NCBI GenBank assembly: GCA_018242505.1
Contig: JAFEBU010000038.1
Span: forward strand, 124,001-188,000
Direction of reading: 5' to 3'
Origin: Pseudomonadota bacterium
GTDB taxonomy: Bacteria; Pseudomonadota; Alphaproteobacteria; Reyranellales; Reyranellaceae
Length of the DNA: 64,000 nt
Part shown: in pieces, positions 12,143 through 23,301 of the stretch
How positions within the stretch are numbered: the first letter of the stretch is position 1
Layout of the letters: every line of letters begins with the position of its first letter
Position numbers and translations under genes: made by a program
Notes under the pieces: generated by a model
The model's input: the letters and a program-made list of their open reading frames with translations, nothing else
The model's database searches: none
Told to the model about the DNA's origin: nothing

Positions 12143-13260
12143 TGCGACGGTCGTCCTTCGCCGGCGCCGCCATCGAGGTGGGCGATCTTGCCCGGTCCAT
12201 CGCCTTTCATCGCCTGTGGCTGCCGACGCTCGGCTTCCAGCGCGTCTGGGAAGGGCCGACGAGCGTGCTGTGGGCCCGCGGTTACGACCAGCTGGTGATG
12301 CGCCAGGCCAAGGAGGGTGTCTCCTATGGGCCAGGCGCGCTATCGCTTGCCGTGTCGGCCGAGAGCCGCACCCAGGTCGATCAGGTGTTCGCCGATCTGC
12401 GGGCCGCGGGTGCAGCTGTGGAGCAGCCGCCGGCCGAGCGCGAGGACTTCGCGCCCGGATGTTATGCGATGCGTTTTCGCGATCCTGACGGCGTGCCGAT
12501 GGAGGTCGTTTACCGCTGGCAGGAGCTGCCGGCGCTGCCCGACGGCGAACCGGTCAGCATTCCCGGCGTCGGCGTCACGCTCGGCGGCTACTTCTTCAAG
12601 CCGCAGACCGGTCAGCCGCCTTACCCTGCGCTCGTGCTGCTGCACGGCTTCGCCGGCAATGCCCACAATCTTGCCGGACTCGCCCGCCGCGCCACCGCCA
12701 ACGGCTATGCGGCGCTCGCCCTCTCGCTGCGTGGCTGGCTGGGTTCGGAGGGCGACAACGACCAGGGCCTGCGCCAGCCGCTCGACGTGCTGGCGGCGAT
12801 CGACTGGCTCGCCCGCCGGCCGCTGGTCGATCGTACGCGCATCGGCCTCGTCGGCGCCTCGATGGGCGGCCAGGTGGCGTTGCTCGCCGCCGCGCACAAG
12901 CCACCCATCGCCGCTGTCGCCTCCTATTTCGCACCCACCGATCTCGCCCGCTGGCGCGAGGCCAATCCCTTCATCCGCGACTATCTCGACGATCTCTGCG
13001 GCCTGGAAGGCTTGCCGATCCGCTCGCCGCTCCTGCGCGTGGCCCAGATCGACGTGCCGGTGCTACTGATCCATGGCGATCGCGACGAGAACGTGCCGGT
13101 GGACCAGACGCATGCCATGGCCCGCTCGCTCAGCGAACATGGCAAGGAGGTCGAGACCTTCATTGTCGAAGGCGCCACGCACTATTTCGACGACAAGGAA
13201 TATGGCATTGCCTTGCGCAAGCTGTTCGAGTTCCTGCGTCGCCATCTCAACCGGAGCTAG
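12142..13260 (+). CDS. VOC domain fused to alpha/beta hydrolase
   Basis: This 372-residue fusion has two halves. Residues 1-130 form a VOC/glyoxalase fold (AIEVGDLARSIAFHRLW ... GCYAMRFRDPDGVPMEVVY). Residues about 150-372 form a dienelactone-hydrolase/acylaminoacyl-peptidase-like alpha/beta hydrolase with nucleophile S240 (GASMGG), an acid in GDRDENVP (D315) and H347 in GATHYF. Reading is uninterrupted, so the fusion is not a sequencing join of neighbours. It overlaps the upstream DinB stop by one base and is followed after 6 nt by a nitroreductase. Paired VOC and hydrolase modules often act on the same small aromatic or electrophilic substrate; that is inference here. Confidence 0.85.
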   Translation: MRRSSFAGAAIEVGDLARSIAFHRLWLPTLGFQRVWEGPTSVLWARGYDQLVMRQAKEGVSYGPGALSLAVSAESRTQVDQVFADLRAAGAAVEQPPAEREDFAPGCYAMRFRDPDGVPMEVVYRWQELPALPDGEPVSIPGVGVTLGGYFFKPQTGQPPYPALVLLHGFAGNAHNLAGLARRATANGYAALALSLRGWLGSEGDNDQGLRQPLDVLAAIDWLARRPLVDRTRIGLVGASMGGQVALLAAAHKPPIAAVASYFAPTDLARWREANPFIRDYLDDLCGLEGLPIRSPLLRVAQIDVPVLLIHGDRDENVPVDQTHAMARSLSEHGKEVETFIVEGATHYFDDKEYGIALRKLFEFLRRHLNRS

Positions 13261-13266
13261 CCGTTC

Positions 13267-13938
13267 ATGCGCGTGTCAGAAGCCGTCAAATCCCGCCGCT
13301 CCATGCGGGTCTTCAAGCCGGAGCCCGTGTCGAAGGCCGACGTCGAATGGATCATCACCACCGCCAATCGCGCCGCCTCGAACGGCAACCTTCAGCCCTG
13401 GAAGCTCTACGTGACGATGGGCGAGGCGCGCCGGCGCCTGTCGGCGGCCATCCTCAAGGCGATGGATGCCGGCGACCTGGGGCCCGGGGCCGAATACGAC
13501 GTCTATCCCAGGCAGTTCGCGCCGGTCTACGACCAGCGCCGCAAGCTGGTCGGCAAGCAGCTCTATACCTTGCTCGGCGTGCCGCGCGGCGATGCCGCCG
13601 GCATGCAGAAGCAGTTCCGCAAGAACTACGAATTCTTCGATGCGCCTGTCGGCATGATCCTCTGCGTCGAGCGCGGCATGGGCAACGGCCAGTGGATCGA
13701 CTGCGGCATCTTCCTCGATCAGCTGATGCTGCTTGCGCGCGAGAAGGGGCTGCATACCTGCCCGCAGGCGGCCTTCAGCCGTTTCCAGCACGTCGTGCGG
13801 CGCGAGCTGCGCATCCCCGACGAGCAGACGGTGATCTGCGGCCTCGCGCTGGGCTACGCCGACCCCGACGCCGTGCCCAACAACCTCGTCACCGAACGCG
13901 CACCGATCGAGGACTTCACGACCTGGTTCACGGAATGA
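13267..13938 (+). CDS. Nitroreductase-family FMN oxidoreductase
   Basis: This 223-residue member of the NfsB/FRP-like nitroreductase fold uses FMN and NAD(P)H to reduce nitro groups, quinones or related electron-poor compounds. The N-terminal FMN-binding RRSMRVFKPEPV and the ANRAASNGNLQPW loop are clear, as is the C-terminal ICGLALGYADPDAVPNN with the typical 'GYP-like' strand. It starts 6 nt after the VOC-hydrolase fusion and ends in an ATGA overlap with the first GT87 gene. The DinB, VOC-hydrolase and nitroreductase genes look like one detoxification-type transcription unit. Confidence 0.92.
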   Translation: MRVSEAVKSRRSMRVFKPEPVSKADVEWIITTANRAASNGNLQPWKLYVTMGEARRRLSAAILKAMDAGDLGPGAEYDVYPRQFAPVYDQRRKLVGKQLYTLLGVPRGDAAGMQKQFRKNYEFFDAPVGMILCVERGMGNGQWIDCGIFLDQLMLLAREKGLHTCPQAAFSRFQHVVRRELRIPDEQTVICGLALGYADPDAVPNNLVTERAPIEDFTTWFTE

Positions 13939-15119
13939 AATCGCAACAGGTCAATCTGCGGATTGCTGCTGCCTTCTGCACTGCAATTGGCCTCTGGGAC
14001 ACACTTTATCTCCTGTCCCACCTGGTCAAGCCACGAATGACCGCGCCGTTTCCAGACTTCCTAGTCTTCTATGCCGCGCTCGATGCCTGGACCGAGGGCA
14101 AGTTGGCGCTCGTCTATAACATCGATGCCTTCACTCAATTTCAGAATGTTATTTACGCGGACCTTTTGACCAGGGTGGCGAATTTTCGACCGTTCCTTTA
14201 TCCCCCGACCTGGCTCCTTATGCTGCTGCCGCTCGCTTGGCTCTCTGTCGCCAAGGCCTACGCCGTGTTCATGGCGACGACTGTCGCAGCCGCGACATGG
14301 CTCGAGGGCCGGCGCCACTGGCGTGGCTGGCTTGCTATACTAGTCTCTCCGGCCGCTGCCTGGACAGTGCTGGCCGGCCAGAACACCTTCCTCAGCATCG
14401 CGCTCTTCTATGGTGGCCTGCACCTCCTCGAACGTGCGCCGGCTTCCGCAGGCATCCTGTTCGGGTTGCTGGCTTACAAACCGCAACTTTGGGTACTCGT
14501 GCCGCTCGCCCTGATCGCGGCTCGGAAATGGCGGGCATTCGCCTGGATGACTGCCACGGTGATCGTGCTGGCGCTTGCAAGCGCCAGTGTGTTCGGCATC
14601 GCGTTCTGGCATGGCTTCTTCGCTCTGGTGCGCGAAGCCGGAAAGGCACAGGTCGCGAACGAAATGTACGAACACGTTTTCATGCTCATGACAACGCTGT
14701 TCAACGCGGCACGCATTGTTGGCTTGTCGACAAGCGCCGCGAGCGCAATTCAGCTCGCAGGCTCCGCTCTCGCCGTCGCCGCTGTGTGGATCGCATTCAG
14801 CCGCCACCTTCCCGGTGCACCACGTGCCGCGGTTCTGGCGACGGCGACGATGCTCGTCTCGCCCTATTCCTTGAACTACGACTTGTTGCTTCTGATGCCG
14901 GCCATCGCTGCCTTGTTCCGCATCGGTGTCGTGGCAGGTTTCTATCCGGCCGAACGGACCATCTATTTCATCCTATGGTTGATGCCCACCATCATCCTAG
15001 TACTGAACCAGATCTCGCTGCCAATCGCCCCGCTCGTTATCCTGTCGTTCGGCGGCATAGCGTGGCTGCGCCTGGAGACCATGTCCAAGGCAAGCTCCCT
15101 GATGCGGTTCACTGCATGA
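13935..15119 (+). CDS. GT87-family (DUF2029) membrane glycosyltransferase, copy 1
   Basis: This 394-residue polytopic inner-membrane protein has about ten hydrophobic segments. It has the DUF2029/GT87 layout known from polyprenyl-phosphate-mannose-dependent mannosyltransferases: an early loop with PDFLVFYAALDAW, then RPFLYPPTWLLMLLPLA, then [17 protein letters not shown] and [14 protein letters not shown]. The acidic residue in the first loop is the likely catalytic position in this fold. It overlaps the nitroreductase stop by ATGA, and its own stop overlaps copy 2 in the same way. Copies 1 and 2 align end to end and are a recent-looking tandem duplication. Acceptor unknown. Confidence 0.85.
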   Translation: MKSQQVNLRIAAAFCTAIGLWDTLYLLSHLVKPRMTAPFPDFLVFYAALDAWTEGKLALVYNIDAFTQFQNVIYADLLTRVANFRPFLYPPTWLLMLLPLAWLSVAKAYAVFMATTVAAATWLEGRRHWRGWLAILVSPAAAWTVLAGQNTFLSIALFYGGLHLLERAPASAGILFGLLAYKPQLWVLVPLALIAARKWRAFAWMTATVIVLALASASVFGIAFWHGFFALVREAGKAQVANEMYEHVFMLMTTLFNAARIVGLSTSAASAIQLAGSALAVAAVWIAFSRHLPGAPRAAVLATATMLVSPYSLNYDLLLLMPAIAALFRIGVVAGFYPAERTIYFILWLMPTIILVLNQISLPIAPLVILSFGGIAWLRLETMSKASSLMRFTA

Positions 15120-16318
15120 AATCACCGTGTGTGGAGCAACGCGTCGCTGTCGCTTTCTGCGGAGTGATCGGCCTCTACGACACGCTTTACGTCCTGTCGC
15201 TGTTCCTGCACGGCCCACAGATCGGGCCCCGGGTGGACGTGCTGTTTCCCGACTTCCTGGTCTTCCATGCTGCGCTGCGTGCCTGGATCGAGGGCAAGTT
15301 GGCGATCGTCTATGACATCAAGGCCTTCACCCACTTTCAGAACGCAATCTATGCCGATCGCTTCGAAGGCGAGGTGGGCTTCCGACCATTTTTCTATCCG
15401 CCGGTCTGGCTATTCATGTTGCTGCCGCTCGCGGGGATCGCTGTCGGCAAGGCATACGGCGTATTCATGACCGCCACAGTCGCGGCTGCGACATGGCTGG
15501 AAGGTCGTCGCGACTGGTGGGGCTGGCTTGCCATCGTGACGTCGCCTGCTGCCGTAGGAACGGTGTTGGCAGGCCAGAACTCTTTCTTCAGCGTCGCGTT
15601 ATTTTATGGTGGCCTCCGTGCACTCGACCGCTCGCCGGCGCTGGCCGGCATCCTCCTGGGACTGCTCGCCTACAAGCCACAGCTCTGGATCCTGGTACCG
15701 ATCGCACTGATCGCCGCGCGGCGGTTGCGGGCATTCGCCTGGGCGATTGGAGCAGTGCTTGTCCTGTCGCTCGCGAGCCTGGGCCTACTCGGCCTCGACT
15801 TCTGGCGTGCCTTCTTCAATACGACGCGTGAGGCAGGGTCAGCGCACGTGATCGACGAGATGGTCACGCACATGTACATGCAAATGACCACGTTATTCGC
15901 TGCCGTTCGCATTGTCGGTTTGTCGACTGCCTTGGCGAGCATGATCCAGTTCGTGGGCTCGGCGGGCGCAATCGTCGCTGTTTGGCTTGCATTTCGCCGC
16001 TATGACTCGAGTGACGCGCGCACTGCCGTATTGGTGACGGCGACTTTCCTGATGTCACCCTACACTCTGAACTACGATCTGCTGCTCCTCATGCCAGTTG
16101 TCATGGCCCTATTCCGGCGTGGCGCAACTGAGGCATTCTATCCCGCGGAGCGGCTAATCTATCTCGCGCTGTGGTTAATGCCGACCTTCGGCCTGATTCT
16201 GAACCGGCACGGCCTGCCAATCGCCCCGCTCGTCATCCTGTCGTTCGGCGGCATAGCGTGGCTGCGCCTCAGGGCCATGCCCAAAGTCGAATTGCCGCAG
16301 GCCGCGATGGCGCGGTAA
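15116..16318 (+). CDS. GT87-family (DUF2029) membrane glycosyltransferase, copy 2
   Basis: This 400-residue paralogue of the preceding gene is colinear over its whole length. Shared blocks include [66 protein letters not shown] and the C-terminal [19 protein letters not shown]. Copy 2 carries a small insertion near residues 35-40 and a longer C-terminus. Base composition is slightly lower in GC than in the flanking acs gene. The ATG at 15116 sits inside the stop of copy 1 (ATGA), so translation is coupled. A role in glycosylating a cell-envelope lipid or polysaccharide is inferred from the family. Confidence 0.85.
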   Translation: MKSPCVEQRVAVAFCGVIGLYDTLYVLSLFLHGPQIGPRVDVLFPDFLVFHAALRAWIEGKLAIVYDIKAFTHFQNAIYADRFEGEVGFRPFFYPPVWLFMLLPLAGIAVGKAYGVFMTATVAAATWLEGRRDWWGWLAIVTSPAAVGTVLAGQNSFFSVALFYGGLRALDRSPALAGILLGLLAYKPQLWILVPIALIAARRLRAFAWAIGAVLVLSLASLGLLGLDFWRAFFNTTREAGSAHVIDEMVTHMYMQMTTLFAAVRIVGLSTALASMIQFVGSAGAIVAVWLAFRRYDSSDARTAVLVTATFLMSPYTLNYDLLLLMPVVMALFRRGATEAFYPAERLIYLALWLMPTFGLILNRHGLPIAPLVILSFGGIAWLRLRAMPKVELPQAAMAR

Positions 16319-16359
16319 AAACCGCGATAATCCGCTGGCAAGGTCTTCGGGAGGATTCA

Positions 16360-18297
<1,938 letters not shown>

Positions 18298-18316
18298 GAA
18301 GAGCACCGAGCGACCG

Positions 18317-19657
18317 ATGGCCAAGCCCACGATCCAGCAACTCGCCGCGGACCTGGCCGCCGGCCGCACCACCTCTGTCGCGCTCACCGAGCAAGCCCTC
18401 GCCCGCATCGAGGATCCCAAAGGCGTGGGCAAGCGCGTCTTCATCAAAGTCTACAGGGCCGCGGCGCTGGCGGCGGCCCAGGCGAGCGACGCGCAGCGCA
18501 AGGCGGGCCTTGTGCCCTCGCTGCTGGCCGGGCTTCCGGTCTCGGTCAAGAACCTCTGCGACGTGGCAGGCGAGACCACGCTGTCCGGGTCCATCGCGCT
18601 CGACGACGCACCGCCTGCCAGGCAGGACGCACCGGTCGTTGCGCGCCTTCGGGCGGCCGGCGCCGTGATCGTCGGCAGCACCAACATGAGCGAGTTCGCC
18701 TTTTCGGGTGTCGGCTTCAATCCGCATTACGGCACGCCGGGCAACCCGGCCGACCGGACGCGTGTGCCGGGCGGCTCCTCGTCCGGCGCGGCCGTTTCGA
18801 TTGCCGACGGCATGGCGGTGGCTGCGCTCGGCACCGATACGGGCGGTTCAGTGCGCATCCCGTCGGCGGTGTGTGGCCTGGTCGGTTTCAAGCCTACGGC
18901 GCGGCGCGTGCCGATCGACGGAGTCGTGCCGCTCTCGACCTCGCTCGATTCAATCGGCCCACTTGCCCGTTCGGTCGAATGCTGCGCCATTGTCGATTCG
19001 GTGTTTGCAGGAGAGCCGATCGTTGTGCCGGAGGCAGCGCCACTGGCCGGTCTGCGCTTCGGCATTCCCAGGCAGTTCGTCATGGAGGAGCTCGACGACA
19101 CGGTCACCAAGGCCTTCGAGCGGGCCTGCAAGGCGCTGGCCGCCAAGGGCGCCCGCATCGAGCGGATCGACCTGCCGCAACTCGACGAGCTGCCCGGAAT
19201 CAACGCCAAAGGCGGCTTCGCCGCTGCCGAAGCCTATGCCTGGCACCGCAAGCTGATCGCCCGGCGTGGCAAGGACTATGACCAGATCATCCATCCGCGC
19301 ATCATGCGCGGCAGCGAGATGGGAGCGGCGGACTACATCGAGCTGCTGCAGGCGCGCGCAGACCTGCAGAAGCGCGTCGCTTCGGTGACCTCGAACTACG
19401 ACGCCGTGATCATGCCGACCTGCGCTATCGTGGCGCCGACGCTCAAGGAGGTCTCGACCGCCGACGGCTTCACCAAGAGCAACATGCTGCTGCTGCGCAA
19501 CACGGCGGTCGGCAACTTCCTCGACCGCTGCGCCATTAGCCTGCCCTGCCACGCTGCGGGCGAGTTGCCGGTCGGCTTCATGCTGATGGGCGAGACCATG
19601 GCCGACAAGCGACTGCTCGCGATCGCCCGGTCCGCCGAGCCGGTTGTAAGAGGCTGA
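18317..19657 (+). CDS. Amidase-signature family hydrolase
   Basis: This 446-residue amidase has the Ser-cisSer-Lys triad clearly placed: K78 (VSVKN), cis-S154 in GGSSSGAA, and nucleophile S178 in DTGGSVRIPSA. The spacing matches fatty-acid amide hydrolase (K142/S217/S241). Related proteins include GatA and many catabolic amidases. There is no gatB or gatC neighbour, so a general catabolic amidase is more likely than tRNA-Gln amidotransferase. It lies 19 nt after acs. A GC-rich hairpin begins directly at its stop codon. Confidence 0.92.
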   Translation: MAKPTIQQLAADLAAGRTTSVALTEQALARIEDPKGVGKRVFIKVYRAAALAAAQASDAQRKAGLVPSLLAGLPVSVKNLCDVAGETTLSGSIALDDAPPARQDAPVVARLRAAGAVIVGSTNMSEFAFSGVGFNPHYGTPGNPADRTRVPGGSSSGAAVSIADGMAVAALGTDTGGSVRIPSAVCGLVGFKPTARRVPIDGVVPLSTSLDSIGPLARSVECCAIVDSVFAGEPIVVPEAAPLAGLRFGIPRQFVMEELDDTVTKAFERACKALAAKGARIERIDLPQLDELPGINAKGGFAAAEAYAWHRKLIARRGKDYDQIIHPRIMRGSEMGAADYIELLQARADLQKRVASVTSNYDAVIMPTCAIVAPTLKEVSTADGFTKSNMLLLRNTAVGNFLDRCAISLPCHAAGELPVGFMLMGETMADKRLLAIARSAEPVVRG

Positions 19658-19675
19658 GCGGAACGCCCGTTCCGC
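19658..19675. terminator. Hairpin between convergent amidase and flavin reductase genes
   Basis: A perfect 8-bp inverted repeat, GCGGAACG and CGTTCCGC with a CC spacer, starts right after the amidase stop and ends seven bases before the flavin reductase stop. It is placed to terminate both convergent genes. There is no long T run, so it may be a weak or bidirectional terminator. Confidence 0.5.
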
Positions 19676-19681
19676 CCCCGC

Positions 19682-20317
19682 TTATTGGTAGCGCGGGTCG
19701 TCCGGACGGCGCATCTTCCAGACGTTCTCGGTCGTGGTGTATTCGCTGTAGCCGAGGCGTGCCACGGGCCGAAAGGCCATCACGTCGACGCGGCCATCCT
19801 TCACGATGCTGTCGTCGATATGCACGCCCACCACCTGGCCGAACACGACCGATCCGCGTTGCGCCTCTCGACCTTTCTCGACCGGAAGCTCGAGCGTCTT
19901 CCAGTACGTGCATTCGAGCGCGACCGGTGATTCGGCCACGCGCGGCGGCTTCACGTACCTGCACGGCGCGGGCGTCAGGCCGGCGAGCTTCATCTCGTCG
20001 ACGTCTCGCGCCACCATCGCCGTCGTGACATTCATCTTCTCGGCGAGATGGCCCGCCACCATGTTGACCACGAACTCGCCCGTCTCCTCGGCGTTCATGC
20101 GGCTATGCTTGGTCGGATTGTCGCCGTAAGTGCCGGTGATGGCGTAGTAGACCATCGGCGGGAATTCGCTGACGCCGTTGTAGAAGCTGTAGGGCGCGAG
20201 ATTGACGCGGCCCTGTCCATCGACGGTCGAGATCCAGCCGATCGGCCGCGGTACGATCAACGCCTTCAGCGGATCGACGGCGAAGCCATGGTCACGTCTC
20301 GCGGCATCGTAGAACAT
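19682..20317 (-). CDS. Flavin reductase-like, FMN-binding split-barrel protein
   Basis: This 211-residue protein of the DIM6/NTAB (HpaC-like) flavin reductase family folds as a split barrel that binds FMN. It begins MFYDAARRDHGFAVDPLKAL and contains the family block RPIGWISTVDGQGRVNLAPYSFYNGVSEFPPM with the flavin-phosphate contacts. Members either supply reduced flavin to a monooxygenase or act as stand-alone reductases. No monooxygenase lies beside it. It is convergent with the amidase and 20 nt downstream of the alarmone hydrolase gene, with which it is probably cotranscribed. Confidence 0.9.
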   Translation of the reverse strand: MFYDAARRDHGFAVDPLKALIVPRPIGWISTVDGQGRVNLAPYSFYNGVSEFPPMVYYAITGTYGDNPTKHSRMNAEETGEFVVNMVAGHLAEKMNVTTAMVARDVDEMKLAGLTPAPCRYVKPPRVAESPVALECTYWKTLELPVEKGREAQRGSVVFGQVVGVHIDDSIVKDGRVDVMAFRPVARLGYSEYTTTENVWKMRRPDDPRYQ

Positions 20318-20337
20318 CCCGGTATCTCCCCCTCGCT

Positions 20338-20898
20338 TCAGGCGTCGAAGCGCACCCGCGCCGCGGCACGGGCTTCGTCGAACGCCGCCTCGAGCGCGGC
20401 ATTCAGCCCACGACAGGATCGCACCACCGCCTCAGCCCAGTGGACATAGTCGCGAAGGCGCGCCTCTGTCCATCCCGCCGGCGGACTGTTGACCAGGCCA
20501 CGCAGGTTAGAGGTCTTGTCGGCGATCTTCAGCAACTTGGCGCGCCGCGACTTGACGGGCGTCGTCTCGACCTGCAGACGCTTGCGCTCCTCCTTCGGCA
20601 GGCTCTTGTCGTCGGTCACTTCGGCCACCAGCGCCGCGACATCGGCGCCGAACCGCTCCTGCAAATCCTCGACCGTGGCATCGGTGTCCTCGATCGTATC
20701 GTGCAGCAGCCCGCCCATCACCAGCACGAGATCGGATCCTTCCGTCGTTTCGGCCAACAGCGCCGCGACTTCCGTGAGATGGTTGACATAGGGCTCGGCG
20801 CGCTCGCCCTTGCGGCGCTGGCCGACATGCTGGCGCGCGGCATAGTCCGCCGCCCGGGTCAGCCACACGAGATCATCCGTCACTTTTTCGTGCTCCAC
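20338..20898 (-). CDS. Small alarmone hydrolase, MESH1-like HD-domain protein
   Basis: This is an HD-domain phosphohydrolase of 186 residues when started at the GTG at 20898, preceded by GGAAC. The ligands H40, H66-D67 and D127 have the same spacing as H35/H61-D62/D122 of human MESH1. The substrate-loop region [18 protein letters not shown] is nearly identical to MESH1-type enzymes. The family removes the 3'-diphosphate from (p)ppGpp, and MESH1 also dephosphorylates NADPH. There is no synthetase, TGS or ACT domain, so it is a stand-alone hydrolase. A longer GTG start at 20955 would run into the divergent SCO promoter and is less likely. Confidence 0.9.
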   Translation of the reverse strand: MEHEKVTDDLVWLTRAADYAARQHVGQRRKGERAEPYVNHLTEVAALLAETTEGSDLVLVMGGLLHDTIEDTDATVEDLQERFGADVAALVAEVTDDKSLPKEERKRLQVETTPVKSRRAKLLKIADKTSNLRGLVNSPPAGWTEARLRDYVHWAEAVVRSCRGLNAALEAAFDEARAAARVRFDA

Positions 20899-20972
20899 AT
20901 TTGTTCCTTGCGCCAAGCGTGCGACCAGCCGTCCGGCTTGTCGAGTCGGCGACACTCGATCATGTTCCGGTC

Positions 20973-21551
20973 ATGTCCCGTACCATGAAAGCCGTACTCG
21001 GCGTCTGGATCCTGGTGCTGGTCGGCGCCGCCGGCTGGATCGGCTGGGACGCCTGGCACGGCAACCAACCGACGATCGGCGGGCCGTTCTCGCTGATCGA
21101 CCAGAACGGCCGGACCGTCACGGACGCCGACCTCAAGGGCAAGCCGACATTGATCTATTTCGGCTACACCTACTGCCCCGACGTCTGCCCGACATCGCTG
21201 CTCCTGATGGAAACAGCGGCCGAGAAACTCGGCGCCGATGGACCGAAGAAGGTCAACCTGGTCTTCATCACCATCGATCCCGAGCGTGACACGCAGAAGC
21301 TGATGAAGGGCTATGTCACGAATTTCGGCCCGACCATCGAAGGTTTGACCGGCACGCCTGAGCAGATCGCGGCCGTCGCCAAGGCCTATCGCGTCTATTA
21401 CCAGAAAGTCCCTGGCAAAGATGGCGGGCCCTACCTGATGGACCATTCCTCGATCGTCTACCTGCTCGACCGGCGCGGACGCTTCGTCACGCATTTCACC
21501 GACCAGAGCAAGGCCGAGACGATCGCGTCCGCAGTCGAACGTCTGCTCTAG
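20973..21551 (+). CDS. SCO1/SenC family protein (copper delivery to cytochrome oxidase)
   Basis: This 192-residue protein is anchored by one N-terminal TM segment (about residues 7-24), with a periplasmic thioredoxin fold. The Cu(I)-binding motif is CPDVCP with C68 and C72, and the conserved third ligand is H158 in LMDHSS. SCO proteins insert Cu into the CuA centre of cytochrome c oxidase or reduce its cysteines. The ATG at 20973 is chosen; a second at 20985 would only shorten the cytoplasmic tail. It is monocistronic and divergent from the alarmone hydrolase. No oxidase genes are in the window. Confidence 0.93.
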   Translation: MSRTMKAVLGVWILVLVGAAGWIGWDAWHGNQPTIGGPFSLIDQNGRTVTDADLKGKPTLIYFGYTYCPDVCPTSLLLMETAAEKLGADGPKKVNLVFITIDPERDTQKLMKGYVTNFGPTIEGLTGTPEQIAAVAKAYRVYYQKVPGKDGGPYLMDHSSIVYLLDRRGRFVTHFTDQSKAETIASAVERLL

Positions 21552-21588
21552 TCTCGGGACGATCGGCCCGCCCGGGACGTGTCTCTCC

Positions 21589-21762
21589 TCAGAGCACCAT
21601 CGCCCCAGTCGCAAACGCGATCACCAGGAAGATCGCAAAGAGCACGATGAAGATGAAGAACAGCACTTTGGCGATGCCTGCGGCGGCCGCGGAGACGCCG
21701 CTGAAGCCGAAGAACCCTGCGACGATGGAGATGAGGAAAAAAATCAGGGCCCATTTGAGCAT
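21589..21762 (-). CDS. DUF1328 small membrane protein (YtjA-like)
   Basis: This 57-residue protein begins [16 protein letters not shown] and consists of two TM helices separated by a Gly/Ala-rich turn ([16 protein letters not shown]), the DUF1328 pattern. The ATG at 21762 has GGAG nine bases upstream and matches the usual family start; the longer GTG reading from 21780 is unlikely. Function is unknown; relatives are often stress-induced. It lies between the SCO gene (convergent) and the phaZ leader (divergent). Confidence 0.85.
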   Translation of the reverse strand: MLKWALIFFLISIVAGFFGFSGVSAAAAGIAKVLFFIFIVLFAIFLVIAFATGAMVL

Positions 21763-22062
21763 CGTCGGAATCTCCGCCACGGGTTGAAAGAGTTGCGTGC
21801 CCGAACCAACGCGCCCTGCCCGACGGACGTTCCTCCTTCTGTCGAATTACGCCGCCGGATCGCCTGCATAACTATTGGCACGCCACAGCATAAATGCTGC
21901 ATTGCCACAAATTAGGTGCGGCGCGGCAGGTGCATCCGCCTTATATATTCTGAATACGGTCCACGCCGGATCAGCCCTTCGGGGGCTTTCGCCATCTTAA
22001 GAGGTCCGGCGGGCACGCGACCGCACGGGTCGGCGTCTGAGAAGAAAGCGAATAGAGTCAAC
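21763..22062. promoter_or_regulatory. Divergent promoter region between DUF1328 gene and phaZ, with TGC-rich element
   Basis: This 300-base stretch holds no gene. It is AT-richer than its surroundings, with a TTATATATTC block near 21941-21950 that could be a -10 region. A TGC-rich element, ATGCTGCATTGCCACAA (from 21894), resembles sites bound by the PHB-sensing repressor PhaR in other alphaproteobacteria. That match is by eye only. A GGTCC...GGGCACGCGACCG stretch near 22007 may form a leader hairpin. Confidence 0.35.
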
Positions 22063-23301
22063 ATGCTAGACACTAATATGATCTATTACGCCTATGAACT
22101 GAACCGACGCCTCGCCCAGCCCGTAAGGCTCTGGGCGAACGCTGTCGGTCACGCCTATTCAAGCCCCTACAATCCTTGGTCCGAGACCTGGTTCGCCAGG
22201 TCGGTCACGGCGGGCGCGGAAATCGTCTCCCGGTTGACGCGGGATTACGGCAAGCCCTCCTTCGGGCTCGCGACCACCCGGGTTGGCGGCGAGACCGTCC
22301 CGGTCAACGAAGAGATTCTGGTCCGCAAGCCGTTCTGCCAACTCGTGCGCTTCCGCCGCGACACGGCGCGGCGCGATCCGAAGGTGCTTCTGGTGGCACC
22401 GATGAGCGGGCATTTCGCGACCCTGCTGCGCGGCACGGTCGAGGCGCTCCTGCCCGAGCACGATGTGCACATCACCGACTGGGCCGATGCCCGCGAGGTC
22501 CCGCTCACCCAGGGGAATTTCGACCTCGACGACTATATCGACTACATCATCGATTTTTGCCGCTATCTCGGGCCGGACGTGCATGTGATCGCGGTCTGCC
22601 AGCCGTCGGTGCCGGTGGTCGCAGCCGCCTCGCTGATGGCGCAGGCCAAGGACCCGCGCCAACCGCGCTCGCTCACCCTGATGGGCGGACCGATCGACAC
22701 GCGCATCAGCCCGACCGTGCCCAACGACCTGGCGATGCGCAATTCGATGATGTGGTTTCGGCAGAACGTCATCGCGACGGTGCCGTATAACTATCCGGGA
22801 GCGATGCGGCGCGTCTATCCGGGCTTCGTGCAGCTCACGAGCTTCATTTCCATGAACCTCGATCGACACATCAATGCGCATATGCGCCAGTTCGAGCACC
22901 TCATCAAAGGCGCTGACGACAGCGCCGAGGGCCATCGCGCCTTCTACAACGAATATCTCGCCGTAATGGATCTCACGGCCGAGTTCTACCTGCAGACCAT
23001 CCAGATCGTCTTCAAGGAGCACCAGCTGCCCCGCGGCGTCTGGACGAGTCGCGGCCGCAAAATCGACCCGTCGGCAATCGAGACCGCGCTGATGACGGTC
23101 GAGGGCGAGCTCGACGACATCTCGGGCCTCGGCCAGACCAAAGCCGCCCATGCGCTGATGCCCAACATCCCCGGCGCACGGCACGTCCACTGGGAACAGC
23201 CGCGCGTCGGACATTACGGCATCTTCAACGGCCGCAAGTGGCGTGAGCAGATCCTGCCGCGCGTGCGCGACTTCATCCGCGACAACGACGGACAGCCGTA
23301 A
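22063..23301 (+). CDS. phaZ: Intracellular polyhydroxyalkanoate depolymerase
   Basis: This 412-residue enzyme mobilises PHB granules in the cytoplasm. It has the PhaZ1-type N-terminus (YYAYELNRRLAQPVRLWANA), the block KPSFGL, and the nucleophile motif AVCQPSVP with C179, as in Ralstonia PhaZ1, which uses Cys instead of Ser. The catalytic Asp and His are expected in VEGELDDISG and in QPRVGHYGIF near the C-terminus. The ATG at 22063 follows GAATAGAG; an in-frame ATG at 22078 is the alternative. It has no secretion signal. It is monocistronic with a long leader, fitting control by polymer level. Confidence 0.95.
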   Translation: MLDTNMIYYAYELNRRLAQPVRLWANAVGHAYSSPYNPWSETWFARSVTAGAEIVSRLTRDYGKPSFGLATTRVGGETVPVNEEILVRKPFCQLVRFRRDTARRDPKVLLVAPMSGHFATLLRGTVEALLPEHDVHITDWADAREVPLTQGNFDLDDYIDYIIDFCRYLGPDVHVIAVCQPSVPVVAAASLMAQAKDPRQPRSLTLMGGPIDTRISPTVPNDLAMRNSMMWFRQNVIATVPYNYPGAMRRVYPGFVQLTSFISMNLDRHINAHMRQFEHLIKGADDSAEGHRAFYNEYLAVMDLTAEFYLQTIQIVFKEHQLPRGVWTSRGRKIDPSAIETALMTVEGELDDISGLGQTKAAHALMPNIPGARHVHWEQPRVGHYGIFNGRKWREQILPRVRDFIRDNDGQP

